A DNA stretch of 64,000 nucleotides from Ignavibacteria bacterium UBA7675 (GCA_002483085.1 DLHF01000073.1:1-64000), one strand, 5' to 3'; shown: positions 9,774 through 19,740, counted from the stretch's first letter. The notes: a model not told the origin generated them from the sequence alone. Numbers and translations: made by a program.

Positions 9774-11129
9774 TCAGAGGCTCGTCCGCACAAAGAACTC
9801 CAATGTCGTTTCCTTGCCCTTGGCCACAGGAATATGGAACAGCACTGTGGAAGCATTTTTCTTCTCGTAGTCGTGCGTCTTGTCTATGATTTCCCAGTTC
9901 ACACCTAAATAACGCTCCACGTCCACAACAATATCTTCGCTCTTGCGGTTCTTCAGCACAATCCTGTAGGTCGCCTCGGTGATGTAGTCACCAATGCGTT
10001 TGGAACTCATGATCTGGTCTTCTACGACAATGTCGAAGGCATCACCGATGCGCAGCGATACCTTTTCCTCGCGCGGCGTGTGGTCAATTTTATCCTCGCC
10101 GATAAACTCGATGCTCTCGCCATCGGCTTTGTACAAGCGCACTTTGCCTGCGGGCATTGGCTTGCCGAGTTGGTTGCCGTCTTTGTTCTCGAACTCTACC
10201 ATCACGTTTACTTTTGCATCGCCGTAGCTACCGCTGCGATACACGTACTTCTTGTTTACAGCCACATTCGCCGCCTCGAACAGCGATATTTGCTTGGTCT
10301 CGTTGTTGGCAATTGTCGTCGGACGCTGAAGATTGTACATGTGGTACTCAAAAAAGCTCTTTTCCTGGAGTTGAAGAACAGTGAACGCCGCAGCGTTGCC
10401 GTATTCAGCGGATGGTCCGCCAGTGAGCACCGGCAAGTTCGGGATCATATTCACATCACCTGCTACCAGCTTAAGTGTTGCGTTTTCATACGTTGCGCCC
10501 GAATTGTTCTCCACGCTCACCCACGAGTTCAAGTCCATCTTCGTGTCCGCAGAGTTCAGCACTGCTACGTACTCCGCGTGCCAGTTCATGCCCTGAGTTT
10601 GGTACGATACTTCTACGTCCTGATTCCCACTCTTCGGAGCGTTCACCGTCCACACAAGCGTCGGGCGCGTCATTAAGCCTTGTGGAAGCGATTCCACGCT
10701 CAAACGGTACTTGTCGATGTTCGGAAGCATCAGCAAACCGCCTTCGCTCCGCTGCAACACAATCTGATTACCAGTCACCGACAACAGTTTTCCCGTCAAA
10801 CGCTCGTTGTTCTCGCCCGTCAGTGTAATCTCGCGGTCGATGTACTTTTGCAGAATCTTGTCCAAGCTCACCAGATCGTACTGGTAGTTCTGCTCCAGCA
10901 CCGAGCCATTCAGCTTGATATGCACGCTCGTCGGGTCGATGAGCTGCGCCACATCCACAATCTTAATCTCCGACGTTCCCGACGCTACATTCACCGTCCG
11001 TTTGTCTTTGACCACACCCAGATTGTTGTTGTACACCGTTACCGCCACCGATTTCTTTTGGCTTTCTTGTGCGTGAACGCCTTGTGTGGCGATAGTAGCT
11101 GCTGCCAGCAAGAGAGCAAGTGTTTTCAT
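9774..11129 (-). CDS. DUF4139 domain secreted protein, copy A
   Basis: A 451-residue protein with a signal peptide (residues 1-20, ending GVHAQ). It has the hallmarks of the DUF4139/DUF4140 family: a beta-rich N-terminal region, TQGMNWHAEYVAVL, and a C-terminal set of immunoglobulin-like strands ending EFFVRTSL. Residues 27-227 are identical to those of the neighbouring copy B, and the rest is clearly paralogous but diverged. Copy A has a short NLPVLTGGPSAEYG insert where copy B has a longer unrelated segment. The biochemical role of the family is not established. The product is likely periplasmic or surface-exposed. Confidence 0.85.
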   Translation of the reverse strand: MKTLALLLAAATIATQGVHAQESQKKSVAVTVYNNNLGVVKDKRTVNVASGTSEIKIVDVAQLIDPTSVHIKLNGSVLEQNYQYDLVSLDKILQKYIDREITLTGENNERLTGKLLSVTGNQIVLQRSEGGLLMLPNIDKYRLSVESLPQGLMTRPTLVWTVNAPKSGNQDVEVSYQTQGMNWHAEYVAVLNSADTKMDLNSWVSVENNSGATYENATLKLVAGDVNMIPNLPVLTGGPSAEYGNAAAFTVLQLQEKSFFEYHMYNLQRPTTIANNETKQISLFEAANVAVNKKYVYRSGSYGDAKVNVMVEFENKDGNQLGKPMPAGKVRLYKADGESIEFIGEDKIDHTPREEKVSLRIGDAFDIVVEDQIMSSKRIGDYITEATYRIVLKNRKSEDIVVDVERYLGVNWEIIDKTHDYEKKNASTVLFHIPVAKGKETTLEFFVRTSL

Positions 11130-11163
11130 AGTATAAAAAAAAGAAAAAATGACGTATGAACAG

Positions 11164-11195
11164 CGGTAGGGGCAGCGCTTGAGCTGCCCCTACCG
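11164..11195. repeat. Palindrome with GCTTGA loop between the DUF4139 copies
   Basis: Perfect 13-base arms CGGTAGGGGCAGC (11164-11176) and GCTGCCCCTACCG (11183-11195) surround a GCTTGA loop. It shares its loop and a TAGGGGC core with the palindrome at 5954-6015. It lies just downstream of copy B, in the spacer before copy A. In minus-strand RNA it would form a strong hairpin, but no long U run follows, so a role as transcript barrier or mRNA end protector is only inferred. Confidence 0.85.
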
Positions 11196-11209
11196 CCCCA
11201 TGCCCACAA

Positions 11210-12601
11210 TTAATAGCTCGTCCGCACAGTAAACTCCAATGTCGTTTCCTTGCCCTTGGCCACAGGAATACGGAACAGCGCTGTCTGTGCGTTTTTCTTC
11301 TCGTAGTTGTGTGTCTTGTTCAGGATTTCCCAGTTCAGACCTAAGTTGCGCTCCACTTCCACAACAACATCCTCGCTCTTGCGGTTCTTCAGCGTGATCT
11401 TGTACGTCGCGTCGTTCACGCGTTCGCTGATGCGCTTGGAGTCCGTCATCTGGTCTTCCACGACAATGTCGAAGGCATCGCCTATGCGCAGCGACACTGT
11501 TTCCTCGCGCGGCGTGTGGTCGATCATATCCTCGCCGATAAACTCGATGCTCTCGCCATCGGCTTTGTACAAGCGCACTTTACCTGCGGGCATTGGCTTG
11601 CCGAGTTGGTTGCCGTCTTTGTTCTCGAACTCTACCACAACACTCACTTTTGGCTTACCGTCACCACCGCCATTGCGATACATAGGATAATATCCGCCGC
11701 CGCTTCTGTACATGTATTTTTTCGTCACAGCTACATTCGACGCCTCGAACAGCGATATTTGCTTGGTCTCGTTGTTGGCAATAGTCGTCGGGCGCTGAAG
11801 GTTGTATATGTGGTACTCGAAAAAGCTCTTTTCCTGAAACTGGTCGGGAGCCGAACTGGCAAATTCCATTTCCATGCCCTTGCGCCGGTAGTCCTGCATC
11901 GGAGCGGGTTGCTGGATAATATTCACATCACCTGCTACCAGCTTAAGCGTTGCGTTCTCATACGTTGCGCCCGAATTGTTCTCCACGCTCACCCACGAGT
12001 TCAAGTCCATCTTCGTGTCCGCAGAGTTCAGAACCGCTACGTACTCCGCGTGCCAGTTCATGCCCTGAGTTTGGTACGATACTTCCACGTCCTGATTCCC
12101 ACTCTTCGGCGCGTTCACCGTCCACACAAGCGTCGGGCGCGTCATTAAGCCTTGCGGCAGCGATTCCACGCTCAAACGATACTTGTCGATGTTCGGAAGC
12201 ATCAGCAAACCGCCTTCGCTCCGCTGTAGCACGATCTGATTGCCCGTTACAGACAACAGTTTTCCCGTCAAACGCTCGTTGTTCTCGCCCGTCAGTGTAA
12301 TCTCGCGGTCGATGTACTTTTGCAGAATCTTATCCAGACTCACTAAATCGTACTGGTAGTTCTGCTCCAGCACCGAACCGTTCAGCTTAATATGCACGCT
12401 CGTCGGGTCGATGAGCTGCGCCACATCCACAATCTTAATCTCCGACGTACCCGACGCTACATTCACCGTCCGTTTGTCTTTGACCACACCCAGATTGTTG
12501 TTGTACACCGTTACCGCCACCGAGTTCTTTGCATCCTGCGCATGTGCTGTCACCGATGTTGCCACGGCTATCGCACTCAGTGCAACAATCACCTTCTTCA
12601 T
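11210..12601 (-). CDS. DUF4139 domain secreted protein, copy B
   Basis: A 463-residue paralogue of copy A, transcribed first in the pair. The signal peptide is residues 1-21 (ending VTAHAQ). Residues 27-227 are identical to copy A. The coding DNA over that block differs at scattered positions that appear synonymous. After the block, copy B has a distinct segment (IIQQPAPMQDYRRKGMEM) and a Gly/Tyr-rich insert (RSGGGYYPMYRNGGGDGK), then realigns with copy A through the C-terminus (EFTVRTSY). The pattern fits a tandem duplication with later gene conversion. Function is unknown. Location is periplasm or cell surface. Confidence 0.85.
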   Translation of the reverse strand: MKKVIVALSAIAVATSVTAHAQDAKNSVAVTVYNNNLGVVKDKRTVNVASGTSEIKIVDVAQLIDPTSVHIKLNGSVLEQNYQYDLVSLDKILQKYIDREITLTGENNERLTGKLLSVTGNQIVLQRSEGGLLMLPNIDKYRLSVESLPQGLMTRPTLVWTVNAPKSGNQDVEVSYQTQGMNWHAEYVAVLNSADTKMDLNSWVSVENNSGATYENATLKLVAGDVNIIQQPAPMQDYRRKGMEMEFASSAPDQFQEKSFFEYHIYNLQRPTTIANNETKQISLFEASNVAVTKKYMYRSGGGYYPMYRNGGGDGKPKVSVVVEFENKDGNQLGKPMPAGKVRLYKADGESIEFIGEDMIDHTPREETVSLRIGDAFDIVVEDQMTDSKRISERVNDATYKITLKNRKSEDVVVEVERNLGLNWEILNKTHNYEKKNAQTALFRIPVAKGKETTLEFTVRTSY

Positions 12602-13163
12602 AACACCCTCAGATAATTAATAATTCGGGATAGAATTTCTATCTAACAAAGCAATAACGCGCAAAATACGACTATAGCTCCATATCTGTTTCGTGCGCAC
12701 TCTTGCAGTAGGAGCACTATAGCAGCAAAATGTTACAATAGCACTACCTGACATTCCGCAGTTGCCACATCGAACAGTGCGCCACACAGACACTTTTTTG
12801 GCCTTCTGTCTTCGTCCTGCCGTTCTGTCTCTGCACCGCGCAGACGTCCGCGCATCATTCCGATGATAACTTCCATCTGCTTCGTGGCTGCCCGCCCGTC
12901 GTCCGCGTATTGTTTCTACGACAACACAGCAGCCATCAAGGGCAGACACATAACAGAAAAACCAACAGGAACAATGTATAATTTTCTTGACATCAGCACA
13001 CAGTTCGCTCAAATTTCGGAAAATATCTTAAATTGGCACAAGTTTGTACGGCAGGATCACACCGATTTCCTTGTCATTCTATTTCATTAACAAACAGCGC
13101 CAAGCGCTTTTCTGTACCCGGCGCGGTGTATCTGCATCGGGTGGGTACACAACAAGGTCACGC
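12602..13163. other. Divergent intergenic region with one repeat motif A copy
   Basis: No protein-coding signal is convincing in these 562 bases between the divergent DUF4139 and OmpA-family genes. It must hold promoters for both directions, but no confident -33/-7 or -35/-10 pair stands out. A copy of the dispersed repeat motif A lies at about 12800-12855. The last 250 bases are AT-richer, as expected for a promoter area. Confidence 0.6.
12799..12855 (+). repeat. Dispersed intergenic repeat, motif A
   Basis: Contains GGCCTTCTGTCTTCGTCC and TCTCTGCACCGCGCAG, matching the A motif (CTTCGGCCTCTGTCCTTG ... TCTCCGCACCGCGCAGC) seen at 19.7, 33.0, 45.1, 54.2 and 61.2 kb. It lies in non-coding DNA. 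Confidence 0.6.
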
Positions 13164-15158
13164 ATGAACCTCGGTTGCTTTTTCCAGTGGGCTCTACCTG
13201 TGCGGCGTCTTGCATCGGCAGCCTGTACAATAGCTTTGGTATCACTGTCGGTTCCGGCAGCAGCGCAAACAACGCCGCCAGCCCCCGGCCAGGAGCTTTT
13301 TGCTTTGCACGCACGCGGTGGCTTGCTGAAAAGCTGGTACACCGCCGATTTTCGGAGCTTTCAGGGCGCCATCGACTGCGGTGTTTTTACAGAAGGCGAC
13401 GGGCAGGGACTCTCCTTCTCGCTTACTGGCGAGTACCCGCTGGCCAACCGGCTCTATCTCGGGCTTGGCGTGGGCTATGCACAGCGCGGCGGGAGCCTTG
13501 TCAACCCTGGCAGCTTTCCCGCACGCGACACTTCTACAGGCGAAGTGGTGACAGTTCGCACAGAGAATACTATCGAAACAACTCTGAACTATCTGGAACT
13601 CCAACCTGAAATACGCTATACACTCGTACCGGACTTCCTGCGAGGCCCGCTCCGCGCTGTAGCTGCCGTGCGGCTCGCATTCCCGATGACTTCCACCTTT
13701 GAGCAAACGGAATCCATCGTAGCGCCCGACAACGCAGCATTTACAGCAAGTGGCAGCCGCACACGCGAGCGCAAGATCGCCGCCGGAGAAATCTTCAGCA
13801 GGACTTCGACGGGCATAGGCGCAACCGCAGGCATAGAGAACATGCTTACCATAGGTCAATCTCTCTACTTTACGCAGCAGGTGCTATTCGACTATAATTT
13901 CAGCGATCTCACAACTGATGCTTCATGGAAAACATACGGTATGAGATTCGAGGCTGGCATACGCTATGCCTTTATAAGCACGCCTCCGGCACCGCCCCAA
14001 CCGCCGCCGGTACGCGATACCGTGATTATAGAGAAGCCGATTATTGAGCCCCCAGCACCGCCGCCGCCAGTAGCTGTAGTACGCATCGACAATGTGATGA
14101 ACGAAAGCACACAGTTAGAAATCGGCAACGAACTCGTGGCAACGCAGCCGCTTGTCAATGCCGTGTTTTTTGAGAAAACATCGGCGGCCATTCCCGACCG
14201 CTATGTGCGTACCGTAGGCCGCAGCAAACCAGACGACGCAGTAGCAGCGCATCGCTATATTCTTACAGACATCGCCGAGCTCGTCCGCAAAAACCCCGAG
14301 GCACGCATTACGCTCCAGGGAGCAACATCGGGCACAAGCGATGAACCGGCAGGGCGCGATCTGGCCGAAGCCCGTGCAGCAGCAGTACGAGAAGCTCTTA
14401 TCGGGCTCGGTGTCCCAGAAAACGTGATTACCGTAAAAAGTTCGCTGTTGCCGTCCAATCCGTCTAACCAGGATTTTGAAGAAGGGCGCCAGGAAAACCG
14501 CCGTGTAGACATTGCCGTGCGCAATGCTCCGCTCCAAGAATACATAGCAAAACGCCGCTATGCTGAATTGCATTCGGTAGTGACAGGCAGCGTAACGCTC
14601 GCCAATCTGCCGTATGAAGGCGATGGATTCCTCAGGCTGAATATTGCAGATACGGTTGTGCGTGTTAGCGAATCGGGCGACTTCGCCATTCCGTTTACCC
14701 GCAGGTTAGACGCCTCACAATCGGGCGATCTGAAAGTCGTCGCTACGCTGAAACTTCCCGACCATGCGCTGCAAAGTACCGATGAAGTGCTGCTTTCGCT
14801 GGCTTCGGTACCTACTCGGGAAGTAGACCTCCAGCTCGATTCCTTCGAGCCCATCTTGCGCTTCGATTACGACAAAAGCTCGCTGAGCGATGCCAATAAG
14901 GATCTCCTGCGGCAAATGGCAGCCGTTCTCCCAGCAGGTACGACGATTGCCATTCTGGGAAGCGCCGATGCTCTCGGAGCAGAAAAGCGCAACGCAGAGC
15001 TTTCACGGGATCGCGCGCTCAATGTCGAAAAATTTATACGCTCGATATCAGGCGATAGGTTTACGATTACATCAAGCGGAGCCGAAGCGAGGTTTCCGGA
15101 TGCTACCCCGGAAGGCCGCTTCCTGAACCGCTCCATCCGCGTGCGCGCTGCGAAGTAA
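13164..15158 (+). CDS. Outer-membrane beta-barrel protein with two OmpA-like domains
   Basis: Started at the ATG at 13164, where a signal peptide (residues 1-35, ending VPAAAQ) begins and AAGG lies 6 bases upstream. The 664-residue product has an N-terminal barrel-like region (about 45-270, with GLGVGYAQRGG and RFEAGIRYAF). A Pro-rich linker (APPQPPPVRD and APPPPPV) follows. Next come two OmpA-like peptidoglycan-binding regions: about 330-460 (FFEKTSAAIPD ... RQENRRVDIAV) and about 545-664 (RFDYDKSSLSDANKDLLR ... LNRSIRVRAAK). A beta-sandwich lies between them. It likely ties the outer membrane to the cell wall. A double OmpA domain is unusual but known in Bacteroidota. It lies 58 bases before the next giant secreted protein gene. 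Confidence 0.87.
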   Translation: MNLGCFFQWALPVRRLASAACTIALVSLSVPAAAQTTPPAPGQELFALHARGGLLKSWYTADFRSFQGAIDCGVFTEGDGQGLSFSLTGEYPLANRLYLGLGVGYAQRGGSLVNPGSFPARDTSTGEVVTVRTENTIETTLNYLELQPEIRYTLVPDFLRGPLRAVAAVRLAFPMTSTFEQTESIVAPDNAAFTASGSRTRERKIAAGEIFSRTSTGIGATAGIENMLTIGQSLYFTQQVLFDYNFSDLTTDASWKTYGMRFEAGIRYAFISTPPAPPQPPPVRDTVIIEKPIIEPPAPPPPVAVVRIDNVMNESTQLEIGNELVATQPLVNAVFFEKTSAAIPDRYVRTVGRSKPDDAVAAHRYILTDIAELVRKNPEARITLQGATSGTSDEPAGRDLAEARAAAVREALIGLGVPENVITVKSSLLPSNPSNQDFEEGRQENRRVDIAVRNAPLQEYIAKRRYAELHSVVTGSVTLANLPYEGDGFLRLNIADTVVRVSESGDFAIPFTRRLDASQSGDLKVVATLKLPDHALQSTDEVLLSLASVPTREVDLQLDSFEPILRFDYDKSSLSDANKDLLRQMAAVLPAGTTIAILGSADALGAEKRNAELSRDRALNVEKFIRSISGDRFTITSSGAEARFPDATPEGRFLNRSIRVRAAK

Positions 15159-15216
15159 CGTTTTATCGTTCTTCTGCGTTCGCTGCTCGCGGTCTTTTCT
15201 CTTTCCAGGGGGGTCT

Positions 15217-18200
15217 ATGAATAGCTCTATACGGTTCCTGCTGTCGCTGCTTATCATTGCGGCAGTAGGCACAATATGTGTGCAGGCGCAAATTTCTATT
15301 AAGGAAGTCAATCTCGACGGTTCCGATATTCCCGGTGCACCCGAGCTCGATAATGCCTCCAATAGGCTGAACTTCGATACGGTGTGTATGCCCGGGCAGC
15401 TTGTGAAGCGTATCAGTATTCGCAATACCGGTAGTTCGCCTACCAGTGCTACGCCTACGCTCGCCTCGCTGTTAGAGCTTGTGTCGAAAGCTCCTACATG
15501 GGCGCTCCTGCGCGATGATGGTACATCGTTTACAAATCCCCTGTTTCAGATTCCCCCGCTGCTTACAAATATTCCCGCCGGAGATCACCGCGATTTCCGC
15601 ATTCGCTTTGCCCCTACTGCTGCAAGCCCGAATACAAATGATCAAATAGCTATCGAGCTTTCGACCTCGCCGGTGCATACGCTTGGCGGTTTTGGTGCAG
15701 CAGTTGTACCTCAAATACTCGCAGTGTCGCCCACAACTCCGCTCTCGTTTCCCACAACAACAGTGGGGCAGCAATCAGCTTCGCAATCTGTCATGCTGCG
15801 CTCGCTCGGCCAGTGCGGTATTCTGATAAGCGATGTCGTCGTCCGCAATGCCGATGGTACGCCCAATCCCAACTATGTCGTTACAAGCAAACCTTCTGCG
15901 GGAACAATAGTATCCGCTGGAATATTCTCCGTGCAGGTTGCGTTTAAGCCAGTAGTGCCATGCGCTCCGGAAGGACGCCTTGTCGTGCTCAATGGAAACG
16001 GGCAACCCACAGGACCAGGTCTGGTGCTGCGCGGTTTGTCTACAGGCTCGAATGTGACGTTCAAGCCCTGGGATGAAATCAAATTGAGGGGCTACGTATT
16101 GTCCTATATCGTGTCGTGGTATATTCCCTTTCCCACTCCCGGTTCCTTTGAAATTATCAACAAGCCGGAGCCAGGCGGCGACCCGTCGTGTATTGCCCCA
16201 ACCACAATCAAAAGAATTGAAATCACTAAAAACACCACGGAGTTCAGCCTTGTGTCGAACCCCGCAACGCCATTTGTTATTCCGGCCAGCGGCTCGCAAA
16301 TAATCAATGTCAATTTTACCCCTGTCACCACTCTTACCCTGTCGGTGCGCACCGGAGAAGTAGCTGTCACCTACGACAAAAACGGCGTCGATGCCACAGT
16401 GTTTATCGACCTCACAGCCAATATCAACGAAGGTAAGATAGAGTTTCAGCAGAATTCGGTCTCTTTTCGGACTGTCGACTTTGGCAAAATCCGACTTGGC
16501 ACGGCATCCGCTGTGCAAACAGTAAAGATTGTTAATACAGGCACATTGAAAATCGACATCGGTAAATCTTCTGTCAATAGCGACTCGGTAGTGTACGCCC
16601 TGCCATTTATTATCCCGCCGGGCGGCCAAGTGCCAAAGGCAACACGATTAGACGAAATAACAGGGATAAATAACACGACATCGTTCAAGATGCAATTTGC
16701 TCCACAAGCCGCGCACTTCGGTCCGCAAAAAGGCTACTACCTCGTAGAAGGCTTGCAAGGAGGCCGATTCAAACGCACGCCTTACGATACGCTCTATGCC
16801 ATAGGCACAGGCGTAACACCCAACTTCCAGCGCAAATTAGACACCGTAGTAGTAGGCTCGACGGCTATTAACCTGACAGCGACAACAACAATCAAAGACT
16901 TCTGGAGCAACAAGCCGGGGCGCGGTATTCAGCTCGCCAATCTCGGCAATGTCGATATTGAGTCGATTACGATTACACCGATCCAACCAGCAACAGCCGC
17001 TGCGGAATTTACCCTAACTCGTACCCAGCCGTTTGCGCTTTCGGAAAACGGCACTTACGACGAAACATTTACTTTTACTCCCACGAGTGGCTCTCCATTA
17101 GTGCACCTTGCACTTGTACGAGTAGTGTACGACTCCGTGGGCAACGACAACAAAGAACTAACCTTTGTTATCAAAGGCAATGTCCTTGCGCCTGAGGTTT
17201 CTGCATTCGAACAAACCATCGACTTCGGCGAAGTCGTAGTTGGTTTTACAGGTACTCCCGTCACACCTGCCGCTCTGCTTACCAATACAGGAACAGCCGA
17301 GCTTGTTGTCTTTAGCCCTGTACTGTCGGACCCCAACACTCCCAAAGTATTTACTCTGAATGCGTCGGAATTTCCAGCAAAAGTACCTATCAACAGTCCG
17401 ATGCCTCCTTCTGGCCTGGTATTTGCCCCCGACGCAGAGAAAGAATACACAGCAACGCTCACGATAAAGACAAATACAGGCGGAAGTAATGCTACCCTTA
17501 TCTTCACGCTCAAAGGCAAGGGCATTTTGCCGGGCATACAGTCCAAAGCCACCGAAATAGACTTCGGCAGTGTGCGTATAGGAAGAACAGCTATCGACTC
17601 CATGTACCTGCGAAATACAGCCCCGAACACAACTCTGAGCGTTACAGGCTTTACGCTGTCGAATAGTACCGAGTTTACCGCAAGTGCCGACCGCACTCCT
17701 CCCTTCGATCTCACGAGCACGTTCCAAGCAGTGCCAGTGAGCTTTACCCCGCAAAAACCAGCAGGACCACGGCTTGCCTCAGTAGAAATCGCAAATACGT
17801 CGCAGCGCCAGCCTTCTCTTGTGCTCAAAGGCGAAGCAGCGCTCGGTCGTATGCAGGCATTTACAACCGGGGTAGCAACACCGGTCGATACAGTGCAGTT
17901 TGGCAATGTGTTTATTCAGCAGCAGCAGTCCACAGAGCTCAGCCTGCGCAATACCGGAACATTTGCTTATTATCTTACCCGGATGGAACTCATCGGCTCC
18001 GATGCCGACCAGTTTTCCCTCTCGGTAAGTGCGCCCGGCGTGCTGCTCAATACATCCTTTCCCGCCGATTTTTCCGTAGACATAGCAGCCGAAGCAGCAC
18101 AGGCTGTTTCATTTTTCCCTACAGTAGCTGGCGAGAAAAATGCTCTGCTGCGCGTTGTCGGGCTCGATCCTGTCTCCGGGCTGGCTGAGGACACAACATT

Positions 18201-19641
18201 TGTCGTCCTGCACGGCAATGCAACCGATCTTGAACTAGCGGGAGACAAAGGCGAAGGTGAGATTATTTTCGGTGATGTTCTTGTAGGAACTACGGCGATA
18301 AAAGGCGGTGTCGACGACAGATTTGTACGCATCACCAATCCCTCCCAAAACGCTGTAGAAATTTTGTCGACAACGATAGAAGGCTCTATACAATTCGCAA
18401 TGTCGAACAGAGCAATCAGCATTGCACCTCATTCCTCCGATACCGTGCGGGTGTATTTCAGCCCGGCAAGTGCCACAGCACTACCGACAACAGCATCGGT
18501 CGTTGTAGTATATGCCAGTGGTCTGAGGCGTACAATGTCGGTGTCCGGGCGCGGTGTCGCTCCGGCTGCTCGATTGGACGGCGTTGTGTACACAAGCGAT
18601 CCACAAAAGAAAACGCTCGCGATGAGTACCGATGTAGGGTTTTCCACAACAGCAGCCGTCGTACTTACCAATGAGGGCAGCTATCCGCTTCTGATCTCGG
18701 ACCTCCGCTGGGAGCAAGATGTCTCCCCCTGGCTCTCGGTTGATGCTCTGCCATTTACAGCGTTTTCTCTTCAGCCCGGCAGCAGCCGCACAATGGTGTT
18801 TACATTCTCGCCAGTAGCACAGGACATTCGCACAGCGCGCTTGCTGTTTACAACGAATCATGTGGCAATGGATGCAGCAGCCGACTCAAGCGCATTTGCT
18901 CTTGAAATCACCGCCGAAGGCATATACTCCGCACCGCCGGTGATTGTAGAAGCACTGCTGCCCGTAAAAAACGGTAAACCAGGCGACCGCGTCGATGTGC
19001 CTCTATCGGTACAATCCACAGCAATGGTAACTGCAGGCATTACACGCATGGAAGCCGTGCTGCGCTACGACCCAACGCTGCTCGTTCCGCGCTCTGTAGC
19101 AGCCGGTGATGCTGCTCCCAGCTTTGCAGCGTCGATAAGCGAGGCTCTTCCCGGCAGAGCAGTTGTTACGCTCGACGGCGGCAGCAGCACACTCGCAAAC
19201 GGCACAGCTTTTATAGTGTCGTTCGATATCCTGCTCGGCAGCGCCGTCTCTTCCCCTCTGATTCTCGACACAGAGAATACCGTTGTGACTTCGGCTGTTC
19301 CTGTCGTGCTCACCTCTACAGGCGGTATGGTAGTGCTATCGGAGTTTTGCTCTGCGGATCAGCGTGTGATTGGCTTGGGTGATAGCCCAGTATTGGCATT
19401 AGTAGCGCGCCCCGAGAGCGGCACCATGAGCTTTGCAGTACGCATTCCCACCGACGACCCGGCAACATTAGAGATTTACGACAGCTATGGCCGCACAGTG
19501 GCAGCGCCATTTTCAGGAAGCCTGCCTGCTGGGCTCACAACCGTAGCAGTCGATTCGCGCTCGCTGTCCAATGGCCTGTATTTTGCAGTACTGCGTTCCA
19601 GCACGATTGTCCGCACCCTGCGCTTTACCATTGTGCGGTAA
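15217..19641 (+). CDS. Giant choice-of-anchor-D/cohesin-like protein with T9SS sorting domain
   Basis: A 1474-residue product with a good ribosome binding site (AGGGGGG, about 4 bases before the ATG) and a signal peptide (residues 1-25, ending CVQAQ). Most of the length is a chain of immunoglobulin-like ASH/choice-of-anchor-D repeats, each opening with a phrase such as IDFGEVVVGFTGTPV, IDFGSVRIGRTAIDS or VQFGNVFIQQQQSTE. About residues 1235-1370 form a cohesin-like module (KPGDRVDVPLSVQS ... LLGSAVSSPLILDTE). The last 80 residues are a T9SS type A domain ending LRFTIVR. It is probably a surface-exposed or released structural/adhesive protein. Its C-terminal module is homologous to that of the 21471-26048 protein. 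Confidence 0.88.
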   Translation: MNSSIRFLLSLLIIAAVGTICVQAQISIKEVNLDGSDIPGAPELDNASNRLNFDTVCMPGQLVKRISIRNTGSSPTSATPTLASLLELVSKAPTWALLRDDGTSFTNPLFQIPPLLTNIPAGDHRDFRIRFAPTAASPNTNDQIAIELSTSPVHTLGGFGAAVVPQILAVSPTTPLSFPTTTVGQQSASQSVMLRSLGQCGILISDVVVRNADGTPNPNYVVTSKPSAGTIVSAGIFSVQVAFKPVVPCAPEGRLVVLNGNGQPTGPGLVLRGLSTGSNVTFKPWDEIKLRGYVLSYIVSWYIPFPTPGSFEIINKPEPGGDPSCIAPTTIKRIEITKNTTEFSLVSNPATPFVIPASGSQIINVNFTPVTTLTLSVRTGEVAVTYDKNGVDATVFIDLTANINEGKIEFQQNSVSFRTVDFGKIRLGTASAVQTVKIVNTGTLKIDIGKSSVNSDSVVYALPFIIPPGGQVPKATRLDEITGINNTTSFKMQFAPQAAHFGPQKGYYLVEGLQGGRFKRTPYDTLYAIGTGVTPNFQRKLDTVVVGSTAINLTATTTIKDFWSNKPGRGIQLANLGNVDIESITITPIQPATAAAEFTLTRTQPFALSENGTYDETFTFTPTSGSPLVHLALVRVVYDSVGNDNKELTFVIKGNVLAPEVSAFEQTIDFGEVVVGFTGTPVTPAALLTNTGTAELVVFSPVLSDPNTPKVFTLNASEFPAKVPINSPMPPSGLVFAPDAEKEYTATLTIKTNTGGSNATLIFTLKGKGILPGIQSKATEIDFGSVRIGRTAIDSMYLRNTAPNTTLSVTGFTLSNSTEFTASADRTPPFDLTSTFQAVPVSFTPQKPAGPRLASVEIANTSQRQPSLVLKGEAALGRMQAFTTGVATPVDTVQFGNVFIQQQQSTELSLRNTGTFAYYLTRMELIGSDADQFSLSVSAPGVLLNTSFPADFSVDIAAEAAQAVSFFPTVAGEKNALLRVVGLDPVSGLAEDTTFVVLHGNATDLELAGDKGEGEIIFGDVLVGTTAIKGGVDDRFVRITNPSQNAVEILSTTIEGSIQFAMSNRAISIAPHSSDTVRVYFSPASATALPTTASVVVVYASGLRRTMSVSGRGVAPAARLDGVVYTSDPQKKTLAMSTDVGFSTTAAVVLTNEGSYPLLISDLRWEQDVSPWLSVDALPFTAFSLQPGSSRTMVFTFSPVAQDIRTARLLFTTNHVAMDAAADSSAFALEITAEGIYSAPPVIVEALLPVKNGKPGDRVDVPLSVQSTAMVTAGITRMEAVLRYDPTLLVPRSVAAGDAAPSFAASISEALPGRAVVTLDGGSSTLANGTAFIVSFDILLGSAVSSPLILDTENTVVTSAVPVVLTSTGGMVVLSEFCSADQRVIGLGDSPVLALVARPESGTMSFAVRIPTDDPATLEIYDSYGRTVAAPFSGSLPAGLTTVAVDSRSLSNGLYFAVLRSSTIVRTLRFTIVR

Positions 19642-19675
19642 CTACTACTGCACAACTGTATATCGAAAGCAGTTG

Positions 19676-19740
19676 CGCTTCGGCCTCTGCCCTTGTGCAT
19701 ATTCTCCGCACCGCGCAGCACATCCGCCGCGTAACTTTGC
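19676..19740 (+). repeat. Dispersed intergenic repeat, motif A
   Basis: Reads GCGCTTCGGCCTCTGCCCTT and TCTCCGCACCGCGCAGCACA, then TCCGCCGCGTAAC. It is one of the better-preserved copies of motif A. It sits just 3' of the giant T9SS gene and before the terminator. Confidence 0.7.
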
